This document shows, in pieces, positions 5,554 through 13,379 of a stretch of DNA of 57,574 bases; position 1 is the stretch's first letter, and every line of letters starts with the position of its first letter. The position numbers were made by a program, and so were the translations under genes. The notes below the pieces were generated by a model that made no database searches, was not told where the DNA came from, and saw only the letters and a list, made by a program, of their open reading frames with translations. Source of the DNA: Flavobacterium psychrotolerans (GTDB taxonomy: Bacteria; Bacteroidota; Bacteroidia; Flavobacteriales; Flavobacteriaceae); contig NZ_QCZI01000020.1 in assembly GCF_003097635.1 (NCBI RefSeq), positions 1 to 57,574 on the forward strand. Direction: 5' to 3'.

Positions 5554-6888
5554 TTATGCTTTTGTAATTTTTACCGATGCTTTATAAGTGCTGTAGCCAT
5601 ATAAAGCAACAACCGCCAAACAAATTAAAGGCAAAATAAAGGAGAAATTCACCTCAGGGATGAAACCAAAAAGAGTTACATCTGAAAATCCAGCACCACC
5701 CCAATCTAAAATACTGCCTTGCAATACTGGCATCAAAGCGCCACCTACAATGGCCATAACCAATCCGGCAGACCCAATTTTGGCTTCGTCTCCCATGTCC
5801 TTTAATGCCACTCCATAAATGGTTGGGAACATGATAGACATAAAAATAGAGATGCATATTAGCGAAATCAATCCCGGCATTCCCTGTAATACAATGGCTC
5901 CGGCGGCACAAACAACACCTCCAATACCAAATACCATCAGTATTTTTGAAGGATTGATGCTTTTCATCAAACCGGTACCAATCCATCGGCCCAATAAAAA
6001 TAAAATCATGGCGGTGATGTTATAATAGGTGGCAGTCAATTCTAATCCGAACGTTTTATTGATGTTGTCTACATATTGAAAAATAAATGTCCAACACATA
6101 ATTTGCGCTCCAACATAAAAAGCTTGCGCTACCACGCCATATTTGTAATTTTTATTGGCAAATAGTTTTTTGAAGGATTCTGATATAGACATTTTATCTT
6201 CTTGTTTCGTTTTAGGCATTTTGGTAAAAATAATGATGATTAAAATGAGCAAGACAAAAATCCCCAATCCAATATAGGGAATGCTAATAATACCCAAATC
6301 ATTTTCTCTAATACTGGCCAATTCGGTAGATGATAGCGCTTTGTAGGCTTCTTGGGTATAGTCGTCAGATTTTATTTCTTTGATTACTAAAAATTGGGCC
6401 ATGACTAATCCAGTAATGGCTCCAATAGGGTTAAATGCCTGCGCTAAATTCAATCGTTGCGTGGCGGTTTCCTTATTGCCCAGAAATAAAATTAAAGGAT
6501 TGGAAGTGGTTTCTAAAAAGGCCAGTCCGCAGGTGATGACCCATAAGGAAACCAGGAAAAACGTATAGCTTTGGTAATGGGCTGCGGGGTAAAATAAAAA
6601 AGCACCAGTGGCATACAAAACTAGCCCCAATAGTATTCCGGATTTATAGCTGTATTTTCTAATGAATAATGCGGCTGGCAATGCCATAAAGAAATAGCCA
6701 AAATAAAAAGCAAATTGCACTAAGGAGGCTTGCGTATTAGACAGTTCGGGCATCACTTTTTTGAAAGTGGAAACCATGGGGGTTGTTAAATCATTCGCAA
6801 TTCCCCAAAGGGCAAACAGGATGGTAATGATGATGAATTGAAAAGCTAATTCTTTACTGATTACGGGTATTTTTTTGGATAGGTTCAT
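5554..6888 (-). CDS. FucP-family MFS sugar transporter
   Basis: This 444-aa major facilitator has about 12 hydrophobic segments. Features of the L-fucose/glucose/galactose:H+ symporter family include FALWGIANDLTTPMV in helix 1, QFAFYFGYFFMALPAA in helix 2, and ETTSNPLILFLG in the loop after helix 4. Length matches FucP (about 438). It is expected to import a hexose by proton symport across the inner membrane. It is the last gene of the minus-strand cluster with porin, epimerase and kinase, 64 bp after the kinase. The substrate is probably a ketohexose such as fructose or psicose, inferred from neighbours; FucP paralogues vary widely in specificity. Confidence 0.85.
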   Translation of the reverse strand: MNLSKKIPVISKELAFQFIIITILFALWGIANDLTTPMVSTFKKVMPELSNTQASLVQFAFYFGYFFMALPAALFIRKYSYKSGILLGLVLYATGAFLFYPAAHYQSYTFFLVSLWVITCGLAFLETTSNPLILFLGNKETATQRLNLAQAFNPIGAITGLVMAQFLVIKEIKSDDYTQEAYKALSSTELASIRENDLGIISIPYIGLGIFVLLILIIIIFTKMPKTKQEDKMSISESFKKLFANKNYKYGVVAQAFYVGAQIMCWTFIFQYVDNINKTFGLELTATYYNITAMILFLLGRWIGTGLMKSINPSKILMVFGIGGVVCAAGAIVLQGMPGLISLICISIFMSIMFPTIYGVALKDMGDEAKIGSAGLVMAIVGGALMPVLQGSILDWGGAGFSDVTLFGFIPEVNFSFILPLICLAVVALYGYSTYKASVKITKA

Positions 6889-6952
6889 GGTTTTTGTTTG
6901 TGTAATTTATAGATTAAAACAGCGTAGTTTCCTGTATTTGTTGGGTATTATA

Positions 6953-7846
6953 TTAAAAACCGCATAAAAATTCATCGATTTCAGATTGTAGAATGACCGG
7001 ATTAGCACCTTCGTTTTGGGCAACAATAGCGCCTATGGCACAGGCATGATTGAGGGCATATTGCGGGTCTTCTCCGTTGAGCAACATGATGATTAATGCC
7101 GCCAAAAAAGAATCTCCGGAACCCACAGTATCCACTACATGTACTTTGAACCCACAGTTGTAATAAAAGGTATTGTTAGAATATAAAACCGCACCATGAG
7201 AGCCTAAAGTCACACAAACGGTATTGGTATTGGTTTCTTTTGCAATGAATTTAATGTTTTGCTCCAATGACTTCTTGTTGGAGTTTAAATCTTCGCAAAT
7301 TTCATTCAACTCATCATCATTAAACTTTATAAAATCGGCGGTGTTCAATAAATCCAATATGGTTTTTTTGGCATAATGCGGACTTCTTAAATTCACATCA
7401 AATATTTTATATTTGGCAACAGCCAAGAGCTCCTTTAGGGTGTTTTTAGAAACTAAATCGCGGGACGACAAACTTCCGTAAACTAAAAAATCAGCGTTTT
7501 TTACAATTTCAAGGCTCTCATTTGAGATTTCAATTTTATCCCAGGCCGCAGGGTAATTGATGTCATAGGAAGCATTTCCTTTTTCATTTAGAATGACGTT
7601 AACAATCCCCGTAGGATAGGTTTCATTTACTTGAATGGCCTTGGTGTTTATCCCTAAATCATTTAAATAATGGACTAATAGTTGCCCGTTGGCATCGTTC
7701 CCAATGGCACTTATCATGGCAACATCGCCACCGAGAGAGTTCAATCGGGAGGCCACATTTAGGGGTGCTCCACCAATTTTTTTGTGTTCCAGGAAAACAT
7801 CAAAAAGGATTTCTCCAAAACTGACACCTTTTAATTTCTTTTTCAT
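6953..7846 (-). CDS. Fructokinase-like PfkB sugar kinase
   Basis: This 297-aa ribokinase/PfkB family enzyme is expected to phosphorylate D-fructose to fructose 6-phosphate with ATP. The substrate-binding GGAPLNVA is at 25-32, the second signature is VDTVGSGDSFLAA with catalytic D245 and the anion hole, and the sugar-contacting region is YDINYPAAWD (94-103). These are typical of bacterial fructokinases. It sits between the epimerase and the transporter. A MITE (7892-8103) separates it from the epimerase, which may affect co-transcription. The ATG start follows an AT-rich leader. Another ketose or adonate substrate cannot be excluded. Confidence 0.8.
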   Translation of the reverse strand: MKKKLKGVSFGEILFDVFLEHKKIGGAPLNVASRLNSLGGDVAMISAIGNDANGQLLVHYLNDLGINTKAIQVNETYPTGIVNVILNEKGNASYDINYPAAWDKIEISNESLEIVKNADFLVYGSLSSRDLVSKNTLKELLAVAKYKIFDVNLRSPHYAKKTILDLLNTADFIKFNDDELNEICEDLNSNKKSLEQNIKFIAKETNTNTVCVTLGSHGAVLYSNNTFYYNCGFKVHVVDTVGSGDSFLAALIIMLLNGEDPQYALNHACAIGAIVAQNEGANPVILQSEIDEFLCGF

Positions 7847-7891
7847 TTTTTTATTTTTTTAAGTAAAACAATATATTAAACAAGTAGGTTA

Positions 7892-8103
7892 ACCCGTTGG
7901 GTGTAATTCAAAATTGTTTAATTTTTAGCCACATAGAAACATAGATTTTATGAATTTTGAAAGGCGTTTCACTTTATTTGAGAAAAACATAGCCATGTGA
8001 ACCCAAGTATTGGGCTATCCAACTCTTTTTTTCTATGTTTCTATGTGGTTCAATTTTTTATTTATTCTATAATTTAAATTTTCATCAATTACACCCAACG
8101 GGT
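7892..8103. mobile_element. MITE copy 3 (212 bp, 7-bp TSD) inside the ketose cluster
   Basis: The element is nearly identical to copy 1 and in the same orientation. It has 17-bp perfect termini and the inner CCACATAGAAACATAG inverted repeat. It is flanked by TAGGTTA on both sides (7885-7891, 8104-8110). It lies between the epimerase stop and the kinase start, in what would otherwise be a short operon spacer of about 53 bp. Transcribed, it would fold into a long hairpin in the polycistronic mRNA. Confidence 0.85.
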
Positions 8104-8118
8104 TAGGTTAGTAAGGTT

Positions 8119-8970
8119 TTATGAATTAATGTACCATTTATCGACCATATTTCTCATAAATAGCAGGCTTCCTTTGGCCAGCTCTTCGGAGTTGTATTTG
8201 GAAGGCCTCCACAAAGAGGTTGGGCCAACCAATGCCGTAATTTCCGACGAAAAATTTTCAAGAACTAACGGGCCTTGGTAATTAATTGTTGCCAATGCCT
8301 TAAAAAAATCGTCCCAATGCACGTTGCCTTCTCCGGTCATTCCGCGATCACTTTCAGTGATATGCACGTGTTTCAAATGGTTTCCCGCACGAATAATGGG
8401 GTCGTAAAAATTCCGTTCTTCAATATTCATGTGAAAGGTATCCAAATGCAATCCAATATTTGGTTTGCCTATGCTTTCAATCAAATCCAACACTTCTTCG
8501 GCAGCCGTAAAGACGTAGCTTTCATAACGGTTAATGGGCTCCGGGGCAATAGTAATGTTGTTTTTTTGAGCATAATCAGCAACTTCTGTAAATACCTGCT
8601 GGATGATGGCTTTTTCGTCAGGAGTACAAGGCTTTCTCGTGAAGGTCCCTATGGCCGAATGTAGGACGCCTCCCAAAAAATCACCCTCCATTTCGGCTAC
8701 TTTGTCCAGCGCCGCTTTGATGATAGATACCGCTTGTTCTGGATAAAAAGGAATATGGCAATTAGTGGGTAAATTCAGGGTACACCGGCCTAAAATGCCG
8801 TGGTGGTCCAGTTGTTTTTTAGTTGCCTTCGCATCGAAATCCAATGAGGCAGGCAAAATAATTTCGAGCAGGTCAAAGCCGTAAGCAGCGGTTTTTTCTA
8901 TGGCATAGTTTCCGCCATCAGTACTCCATCCTGGGATGAAGGATAAAATTGTTGTTCCAAAAAGTGGCAT
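8119..8970 (-). CDS. D-tagatose/D-psicose 3-epimerase family enzyme
   Basis: This 283-aa TIM-barrel enzyme is expected to interconvert C3 epimers of ketohexoses (psicose and fructose, or tagatose and sorbose) using a divalent metal. The four metal/catalytic residues of the family appear as E144 (EPINRYESY), D177 (LDTFHMNIEE), H203 (HVHITESDR) and E238 (VLENFSS). They keep the same spacing as E152, D185, H211 and E246 of the Pseudomonas cichorii enzyme, a constant offset of 8. R209 and the GEGNVHWDDFF motif also fit. It lies 48 bp after the porin gene. Hydroxypyruvate isomerase or a sugar-phosphate epimerase are weaker alternatives. Confidence 0.8.
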   Translation of the reverse strand: MPLFGTTILSFIPGWSTDGGNYAIEKTAAYGFDLLEIILPASLDFDAKATKKQLDHHGILGRCTLNLPTNCHIPFYPEQAVSIIKAALDKVAEMEGDFLGGVLHSAIGTFTRKPCTPDEKAIIQQVFTEVADYAQKNNITIAPEPINRYESYVFTAAEEVLDLIESIGKPNIGLHLDTFHMNIEERNFYDPIIRAGNHLKHVHITESDRGMTGEGNVHWDDFFKALATINYQGPLVLENFSSEITALVGPTSLWRPSKYNSEELAKGSLLFMRNMVDKWYINS

Positions 8971-9018
8971 AGGATATAATTTTAAAGGAGTTATCGTTTT
9001 GTTTAAAGGGGAATTGGT

Positions 9019-10401
9019 TTAAAATAACCACCATTCTGTTTTAACTCCCAGATAAGTTCCCCAACTTTTTTGGTTTACTTGCAAATAGGGAGAATAATTG
9101 TGGTCGCGGGCGTAATCGTTGTAGTGAGCCACCGTACAAACCAATCGGATGTGGGGACGACTCCAAGGGTCTTTTTTTCCTAAAGGTACTAGGGTGGGAG
9201 CAAAAGAAAATTTCCACATGCTGGCTTCTGGATTGTCTCCGTCTTTTCGCACGGCATAATGAACCTCTTCAATTAAGTGCAACCATTTGGTGACGTAATA
9301 GAAACTTCGGAAGCCCACCACAAAATCGGTTTTTTGATTGTAGAATTGGTTTCCATTAAAGTACTCGGCCGTATGGGTGCTTGCGGAACCGCCTTTGCTT
9401 TTGGTGAAAACACCATATCCGTTGAGGCAGAATTTTGGGGAAAGGTTCAGCAAAAAATGCTCTACCGCTGTAACGGAATAGGCATTGGTGTATTTTCCCT
9501 CGGCATCGGGAGCTCCGTAGGTTGCCCAAGTGAATGTGTTTCCATTATCGCCACCGTTGGCAATTCCTGCCCCATATCGAACGGACAATTGATTGAACGA
9601 ACCCGGTAATTTAGTTTTGAACGGAGTATTGTATTTGATTCCGGCTACCCAACCGTTATCGGCTTGGTAATTTTTAGATGCGGCTGCAGCGTTGGCTGCC
9701 ACATGATGAAATTCTCCTAAAAGTTTAATTACGTTGTTGTTTTTCAGGATAATGCTGTGTTCGCCTATCCAAACCATGCGTTGGCGAATGGCAGGATTTG
9801 TTGCGCCGGCAACGGTAACCTCATAATTGTAGGGATATACATTTGTGGAATCGGCCGATGCGGGCATCAGCATAGTAAGTTCAGTGTTTTTATGGCTTAC
9901 TCCAAAACCTTGCGCCGAATGGTCATCAAAATAAAAATAATCACTGATGTGGATGTCATCATAGCGTCGAAAACGGGATCCCACCCAAGCTGACCATTTA
10001 CTTCCCATAATATTTCTCGCTTCAACAAAAGCTTCGGGAAGAATAAAGGTTAATCCGCCATTGGAACGGGAACTGACATTTCCTATAAATTGTCCGTTGG
10101 CAGTGTACATTCCCAAACGCATTTGGAAGGTTACATTGGTGCTGTCTTTTCCGTTAAGCTTTGGGGCGAAATGTACCGCAGGCAAAATATCGATATAATC
10201 GTTTTGTTCCATTCGGCCTCCCAGAGAACCCTGCCCGGAAAGGTTTAACGGTTTCCACATATTTCCTTCTCCGTTTGGTGCCAATCCAACCCCAATCCGG
10301 CCGGTTGTTCCCAATGAAAAATTAGTATTGGTTATGACCACCTGCGAATAGGAGCAGATGGAAGTGATTGAAAATAGCAGTAAAAGGAGGTTGGTTCTCA
10401 T
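9019..10401 (-). CDS. Outer-membrane carbohydrate porin (maltoporin-like)
   Basis: This 460-aa protein has a cleavable signal peptide ending near SYSQ, then a beta-barrel-type sequence with alternating aromatic and polar residues and a terminal WWLF. The early segment TTGRIGVGLAPNGEG, followed by LGGRMEQNDYIDI, resembles the start of LamB/ScrY-type sugar porins. It probably admits the sugar across the outer membrane. It is the first gene of the minus-strand cluster, under a candidate promoter at 10484-10512. The cluster has no SusC/SusD pair, so uptake seems to be of free small sugars. Confidence 0.7.
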   Translation of the reverse strand: MRTNLLLLLFSITSICSYSQVVITNTNFSLGTTGRIGVGLAPNGEGNMWKPLNLSGQGSLGGRMEQNDYIDILPAVHFAPKLNGKDSTNVTFQMRLGMYTANGQFIGNVSSRSNGGLTFILPEAFVEARNIMGSKWSAWVGSRFRRYDDIHISDYFYFDDHSAQGFGVSHKNTELTMLMPASADSTNVYPYNYEVTVAGATNPAIRQRMVWIGEHSIILKNNNVIKLLGEFHHVAANAAAASKNYQADNGWVAGIKYNTPFKTKLPGSFNQLSVRYGAGIANGGDNGNTFTWATYGAPDAEGKYTNAYSVTAVEHFLLNLSPKFCLNGYGVFTKSKGGSASTHTAEYFNGNQFYNQKTDFVVGFRSFYYVTKWLHLIEEVHYAVRKDGDNPEASMWKFSFAPTLVPLGKKDPWSRPHIRLVCTVAHYNDYARDHNYSPYLQVNQKSWGTYLGVKTEWWLF

Positions 10402-10462
10402 GGGTTTGTTTTAGAGGTTAAATTTCAATTTTTTAAATGATATTTTTAAATATTTAATAAAC

Positions 10463-10473
10463 GTCTATTTGAC
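10463..10473. promoter_or_regulatory. Candidate operator 1 (GTCTATTTGAC)
   Basis: This 11-bp sequence with GTC/GAC ends lies just downstream of the predicted -10 of the porin operon. A 10-of-11 match, GTATATTTGAC, occurs at 10612-10622 near the regulator. Paired sites in the divergent region fit a repressor that controls both directions. NrtR-family binding is inferred, not shown. Confidence 0.4.
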
Positions 10474-10483
10474 TATTATTTTT

Positions 10484-10512
10484 CAAATGTAAAAATAATT
10501 TTGACACAACAA
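10484..10512 (-). promoter_or_regulatory. Promoter of the ketose operon
   Basis: On the minus strand there is TTG (10512-10510), an 18-bp spacer and TACATTTG (10491-10484), matching the Bacteroidota consensus TTG / TAnnTTTG. Transcription would begin about 70 bp upstream of the porin ATG, over operator candidate 1. Confidence 0.5.
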
Positions 10513-10611
10513 TAAAAAATAATGAATTATTTTAAAATATCAATAATAAATACCCTTTAATTATGGTAATGTAATAAAAATACTTGCAATTAACGACATA
10601 TTATAAATAAA

Positions 10612-10622
10612 GTATATTTGAC
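10612..10622. promoter_or_regulatory. Candidate operator 2 (GTATATTTGAC)
   Basis: This is the second copy of the 11-bp motif, 149 bp from the first and in the same orientation. It overlaps TATATTTG (10613-10620), a possible -10 box for the divergent regulator, which would allow autoregulation. Confidence 0.35.
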
Positions 10623-10760
10623 GTTTAATGTGTGAAATTTTTTGATTCTTTAGTGAAATTTAAATCGCAAATAAATCATTACTTTTGTATTTATAAATGA
10701 TTTGCACCAAACAGTTTGGTCATTCTGGTAAATCCTATTAATAACCTACCCCCACATTTC

Positions 10761-11498
10761 ATGAGACCTAAAATAATTCCCAATATATCTGTTGACTGTG
10801 TCGTTTTTGGATATGACGTCACTACAAAATCATTGAACGTATTGTTGATAAAACGGTATTTGGAATCTAAAGAAACCCATGAAATTCTAGTAAATGACCA
10901 TGTATTAACGGGATATCATACGCTAGAAAATGAAACCATAGACGATACAGCCACCCGCGTTTTGAAGGAGTTGACGGGGCTTGATAATCTTTATAAAAAG
11001 CAGTTCAAAGTTTTTGGCGACCCCAATCGTTTGATGAACGAAAAAGACAGTATATGGGTAGAAAGCGAAAATTTCAATCAGCGCACTATCACCATTGCCT
11101 ATTATTTCTTGGTAAAAACACATGAGGTAGATGTAAAAAACAATATCCATAAACCGCAATGGTTCCCGGTAAATAATTTGCCGGAATTAGGATTTGACCA
11201 TAAAGCAATTATCAATGAAGCCTATGCCGATTTAAAGGCAAAATCATTATCTGAACCCATAATTTTTGAGCTATTGCCCAATAAATTTACGGTTAAGGAA
11301 CTGCAAGACGTGTATGAATCTATTTTGGGTGTTGAAATTGACAACAGGAATTTTAGAAGAAAATTGTTGACCAAAAAATACCTGATTGCGCTGGATGAAA
11401 AACAGGTGGGGGTTTCTAAAAAGCCTTCCCAACTATTTATGTTCAGTAAAGATATTTACCAAAAAATCTACAAGGAAAGTTATTTGATAAGTATATAA
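10761..11498 (+). CDS. NrtR/AraR-type regulator with inactive Nudix domain
   Basis: This 245-aa protein has an N-terminal Nudix-fold domain (about 10-150) and a C-terminal winged helix (about 165-235, with NRNFRRKLL as recognition region). The Nudix box is decayed: the stretch from GYHTLENETIDD to RVLKELTG lacks the paired catalytic glutamates of RELxEETG. The domain should therefore sense a ligand rather than hydrolyse one. This is the layout of NrtR-family regulators such as Bacteroides AraR. It is divergent from the sugar cluster, so a repressor relieved by a sugar or sugar phosphate is likely. The ATG at 10761 is preferred over an upstream TTG at 10716. Confidence 0.75.
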   Translation: MRPKIIPNISVDCVVFGYDVTTKSLNVLLIKRYLESKETHEILVNDHVLTGYHTLENETIDDTATRVLKELTGLDNLYKKQFKVFGDPNRLMNEKDSIWVESENFNQRTITIAYYFLVKTHEVDVKNNIHKPQWFPVNNLPELGFDHKAIINEAYADLKAKSLSEPIIFELLPNKFTVKELQDVYESILGVEIDNRNFRRKLLTKKYLIALDEKQVGVSKKPSQLFMFSKDIYQKIYKESYLISI

Positions 11499-11549
11499 AA
11501 AGCAAGAAACTTGGTTTAATAAATGTTTCTCATTAATTTATTACTTGTA

Positions 11550-12116
11550 TTACTCTATGCAATGCAAATAATTCATAAAGTAATTTTCCGGTTCATAAAT
11601 GTTCCCGTTTAACTCGGATTTCAATTCTTTTTTGAAAATATAATCGGCACTTTCGGTACTGTATTGTATGCGAATGAGAGAAACCGGGGATTTTTTTAAG
11701 TCTTCGAAGCCCTCTTTCTTAAACATAAAATAACCTGTTAAAAGCCTGTTGTCAAAACCTTTATCGTCCCTTAGTAAAGTAGCGCAATTCTCCTGATTAA
11801 TGTGTATTAGGGTCACAATTTTTCCATTAATTAATTGCAAATAAATTTTGGAGTTTTTATTAAAACAATTCGCCTTCATGAAATTTTTGCTCTTTTCAAT
11901 GAATTGCAAATTCAATGTTGGTAAACCATCGGTTAAAACCAATGTGGCAAAAATGTAACTCGATTTGCCGTTAAAATTTTTTTCGTAAATCAAATAATCC
12001 TTAGTAGCCTTATATTTTCCAATAGAATCGTTCACATTAGCGCTGATTTCGCAAGGTTTTTGTGCCTGCAAATTCAAATTAAAAAAGGCAATCAGTATAA
12101 AAATAGCGAATTTCAT
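11550..12116 (-). CDS. Hypothetical secreted protein
   Basis: This 188-aa exported protein has signal peptide MKFAIFILIAFFNLNLQAQ and a mature part with two or three Cys and alternating hydrophobic residues. No family is recognised. The start at 12116 is chosen because its ATG overlaps the TGA of the upstream methyltransferase (ATGA), which implies translational coupling. A longer frame opening at 12137 would add only seven residues before the signal peptide. Confidence 0.65.
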   Translation of the reverse strand: MKFAIFILIAFFNLNLQAQKPCEISANVNDSIGKYKATKDYLIYEKNFNGKSSYIFATLVLTDGLPTLNLQFIEKSKNFMKANCFNKNSKIYLQLINGKIVTLIHINQENCATLLRDDKGFDNRLLTGYFMFKKEGFEDLKKSPVSLIRIQYSTESADYIFKKELKSELNGNIYEPENYFMNYLHCIE

Positions 12117-13303
12117 GGTTTGTTTATTTTGGTGCAAATTAAAACTATTTTAATGTCATTGAGATCCGTCGTGAAAAAACAATATTGGTTTCCGCCATCT
12201 TTTATCTTCCATTTTTTTCGGATGCTCTCCACGCTGTCAGGGAAATTTCTTGTGGACAAGTTTGCCTTTTGGTTTTCAAGAACCCGCTTCATTTCCAGTT
12301 TGGTATATAAAATGCAATTTTCGATTTTAAAAACACGTCCCGGAAAATCCATAGGTTTGTCAGAAGTATACAAATGGGAATGGCGGTGCAGTTTTTCCAG
12401 TTTAAAAAAGGTACTTACATTGTCAAACCCTCCCGATTTCATGATGGCACTATTGGGTTCGAACAGGTATTTTTTTGGCAGACTAAAAGTAGCGGTTTCT
12501 GGATTTTTGTCTAGAACGAATTCAAATTTTGATACCGATTCTTCTTTTATAATGTTCACCGTTTTTACGGAAAGGACTCCCGAATATCCCTTTGATAATT
12601 CCCAAAGCAGTTCTTTGACTTCATTGTCCAAAGCAACAATATGAATGTTTTTTACGTTTTTCAATTCAGACAATCCCGCAGTAATATCGAGAATTGGTGC
12701 TGTTTTGATTAAGATGTTTTCGGTATAATTGAAATAAAATTCCAACAGTTCCGGGACATTCGGCAAACAGTCTTTGAGCATAAAAACCTTGCCTTTGGTC
12801 TCATTTCTTCGGGAAGGATCAATGTAAATCCAATTGAATTTCTGGTTTAATTTTTTCAAGATAGCCGTGCTGTCTCCTTGAATACAAGTGACGTTTTGCA
12901 CCTTCAATTTTTCGAAATTATGCTGTGCCGTTTCCGATAAGTCCGCGTCGATTTCGCAATGAGTTATGGATTTTAGAGCTTTAGAAAAATAATAATCGTC
13001 CACACCAAAGCCTCCCGTCAAGTCAATTAAACGATCTCCGGAAACCATTGTTGATTTGTACTGTGCTGTTTTTTCGGAGGACGTTTGTTCCACAGAAATT
13101 TTACTGGGATAAATGATATCTTTGGTTTGGAACCAAGTGGGCAGTTTGTCTTTCGCTTTCCTTTTGGCTAAAATTTGATTCAGAATTTCCACCCAATTCA
13201 CTTCCGGAAACGGATTTTTTTGTAAGGCTAATGTTGAAATATTTTTCTCAATATTGGCATTAATAAATTCTTGGATTTCAGGATTTAGAAGTGTAAAGTT
13301 CAA
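12113..13303 (-). CDS. SAM-dependent methyltransferase with THUMP-like domain
   Basis: This 396-aa class I methyltransferase has an N-terminal helical part and a Rossmann core with the SAM motif LIDLTGGFGVDDYYFS, an acidic loop ending CEID, and the catalytic-type motif IYIDPSRR. A C-terminal THUMP-like domain (about 300-396) suggests an RNA substrate. This family is conserved in Bacteroidota, but the target nucleotide is not known to me. It overlaps the secreted hypothetical gene by 4 bp. Its 5' end is 76 bp from the stop of the large T9SS gene on the same strand. Confidence 0.75.
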   Translation of the reverse strand: MNFTLLNPEIQEFINANIEKNISTLALQKNPFPEVNWVEILNQILAKRKAKDKLPTWFQTKDIIYPSKISVEQTSSEKTAQYKSTMVSGDRLIDLTGGFGVDDYYFSKALKSITHCEIDADLSETAQHNFEKLKVQNVTCIQGDSTAILKKLNQKFNWIYIDPSRRNETKGKVFMLKDCLPNVPELLEFYFNYTENILIKTAPILDITAGLSELKNVKNIHIVALDNEVKELLWELSKGYSGVLSVKTVNIIKEESVSKFEFVLDKNPETATFSLPKKYLFEPNSAIMKSGGFDNVSTFFKLEKLHRHSHLYTSDKPMDFPGRVFKIENCILYTKLEMKRVLENQKANLSTRNFPDSVESIRKKWKIKDGGNQYCFFTTDLNDIKIVLICTKINKP

Positions 13304-13379
13304 TGGAATACTTGTTTATTGGCCTGTTTGCGTTTTCGGAACAAATATACTTCCTTTCTTTAATATTCTTGAAAAGCAT

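Noticed and set aside
5554..10401. Polysaccharide utilisation locus
   Set aside because: There is no SusC/SusD pair and no glycoside hydrolase; all genes fit uptake and metabolism of a free monosaccharide.
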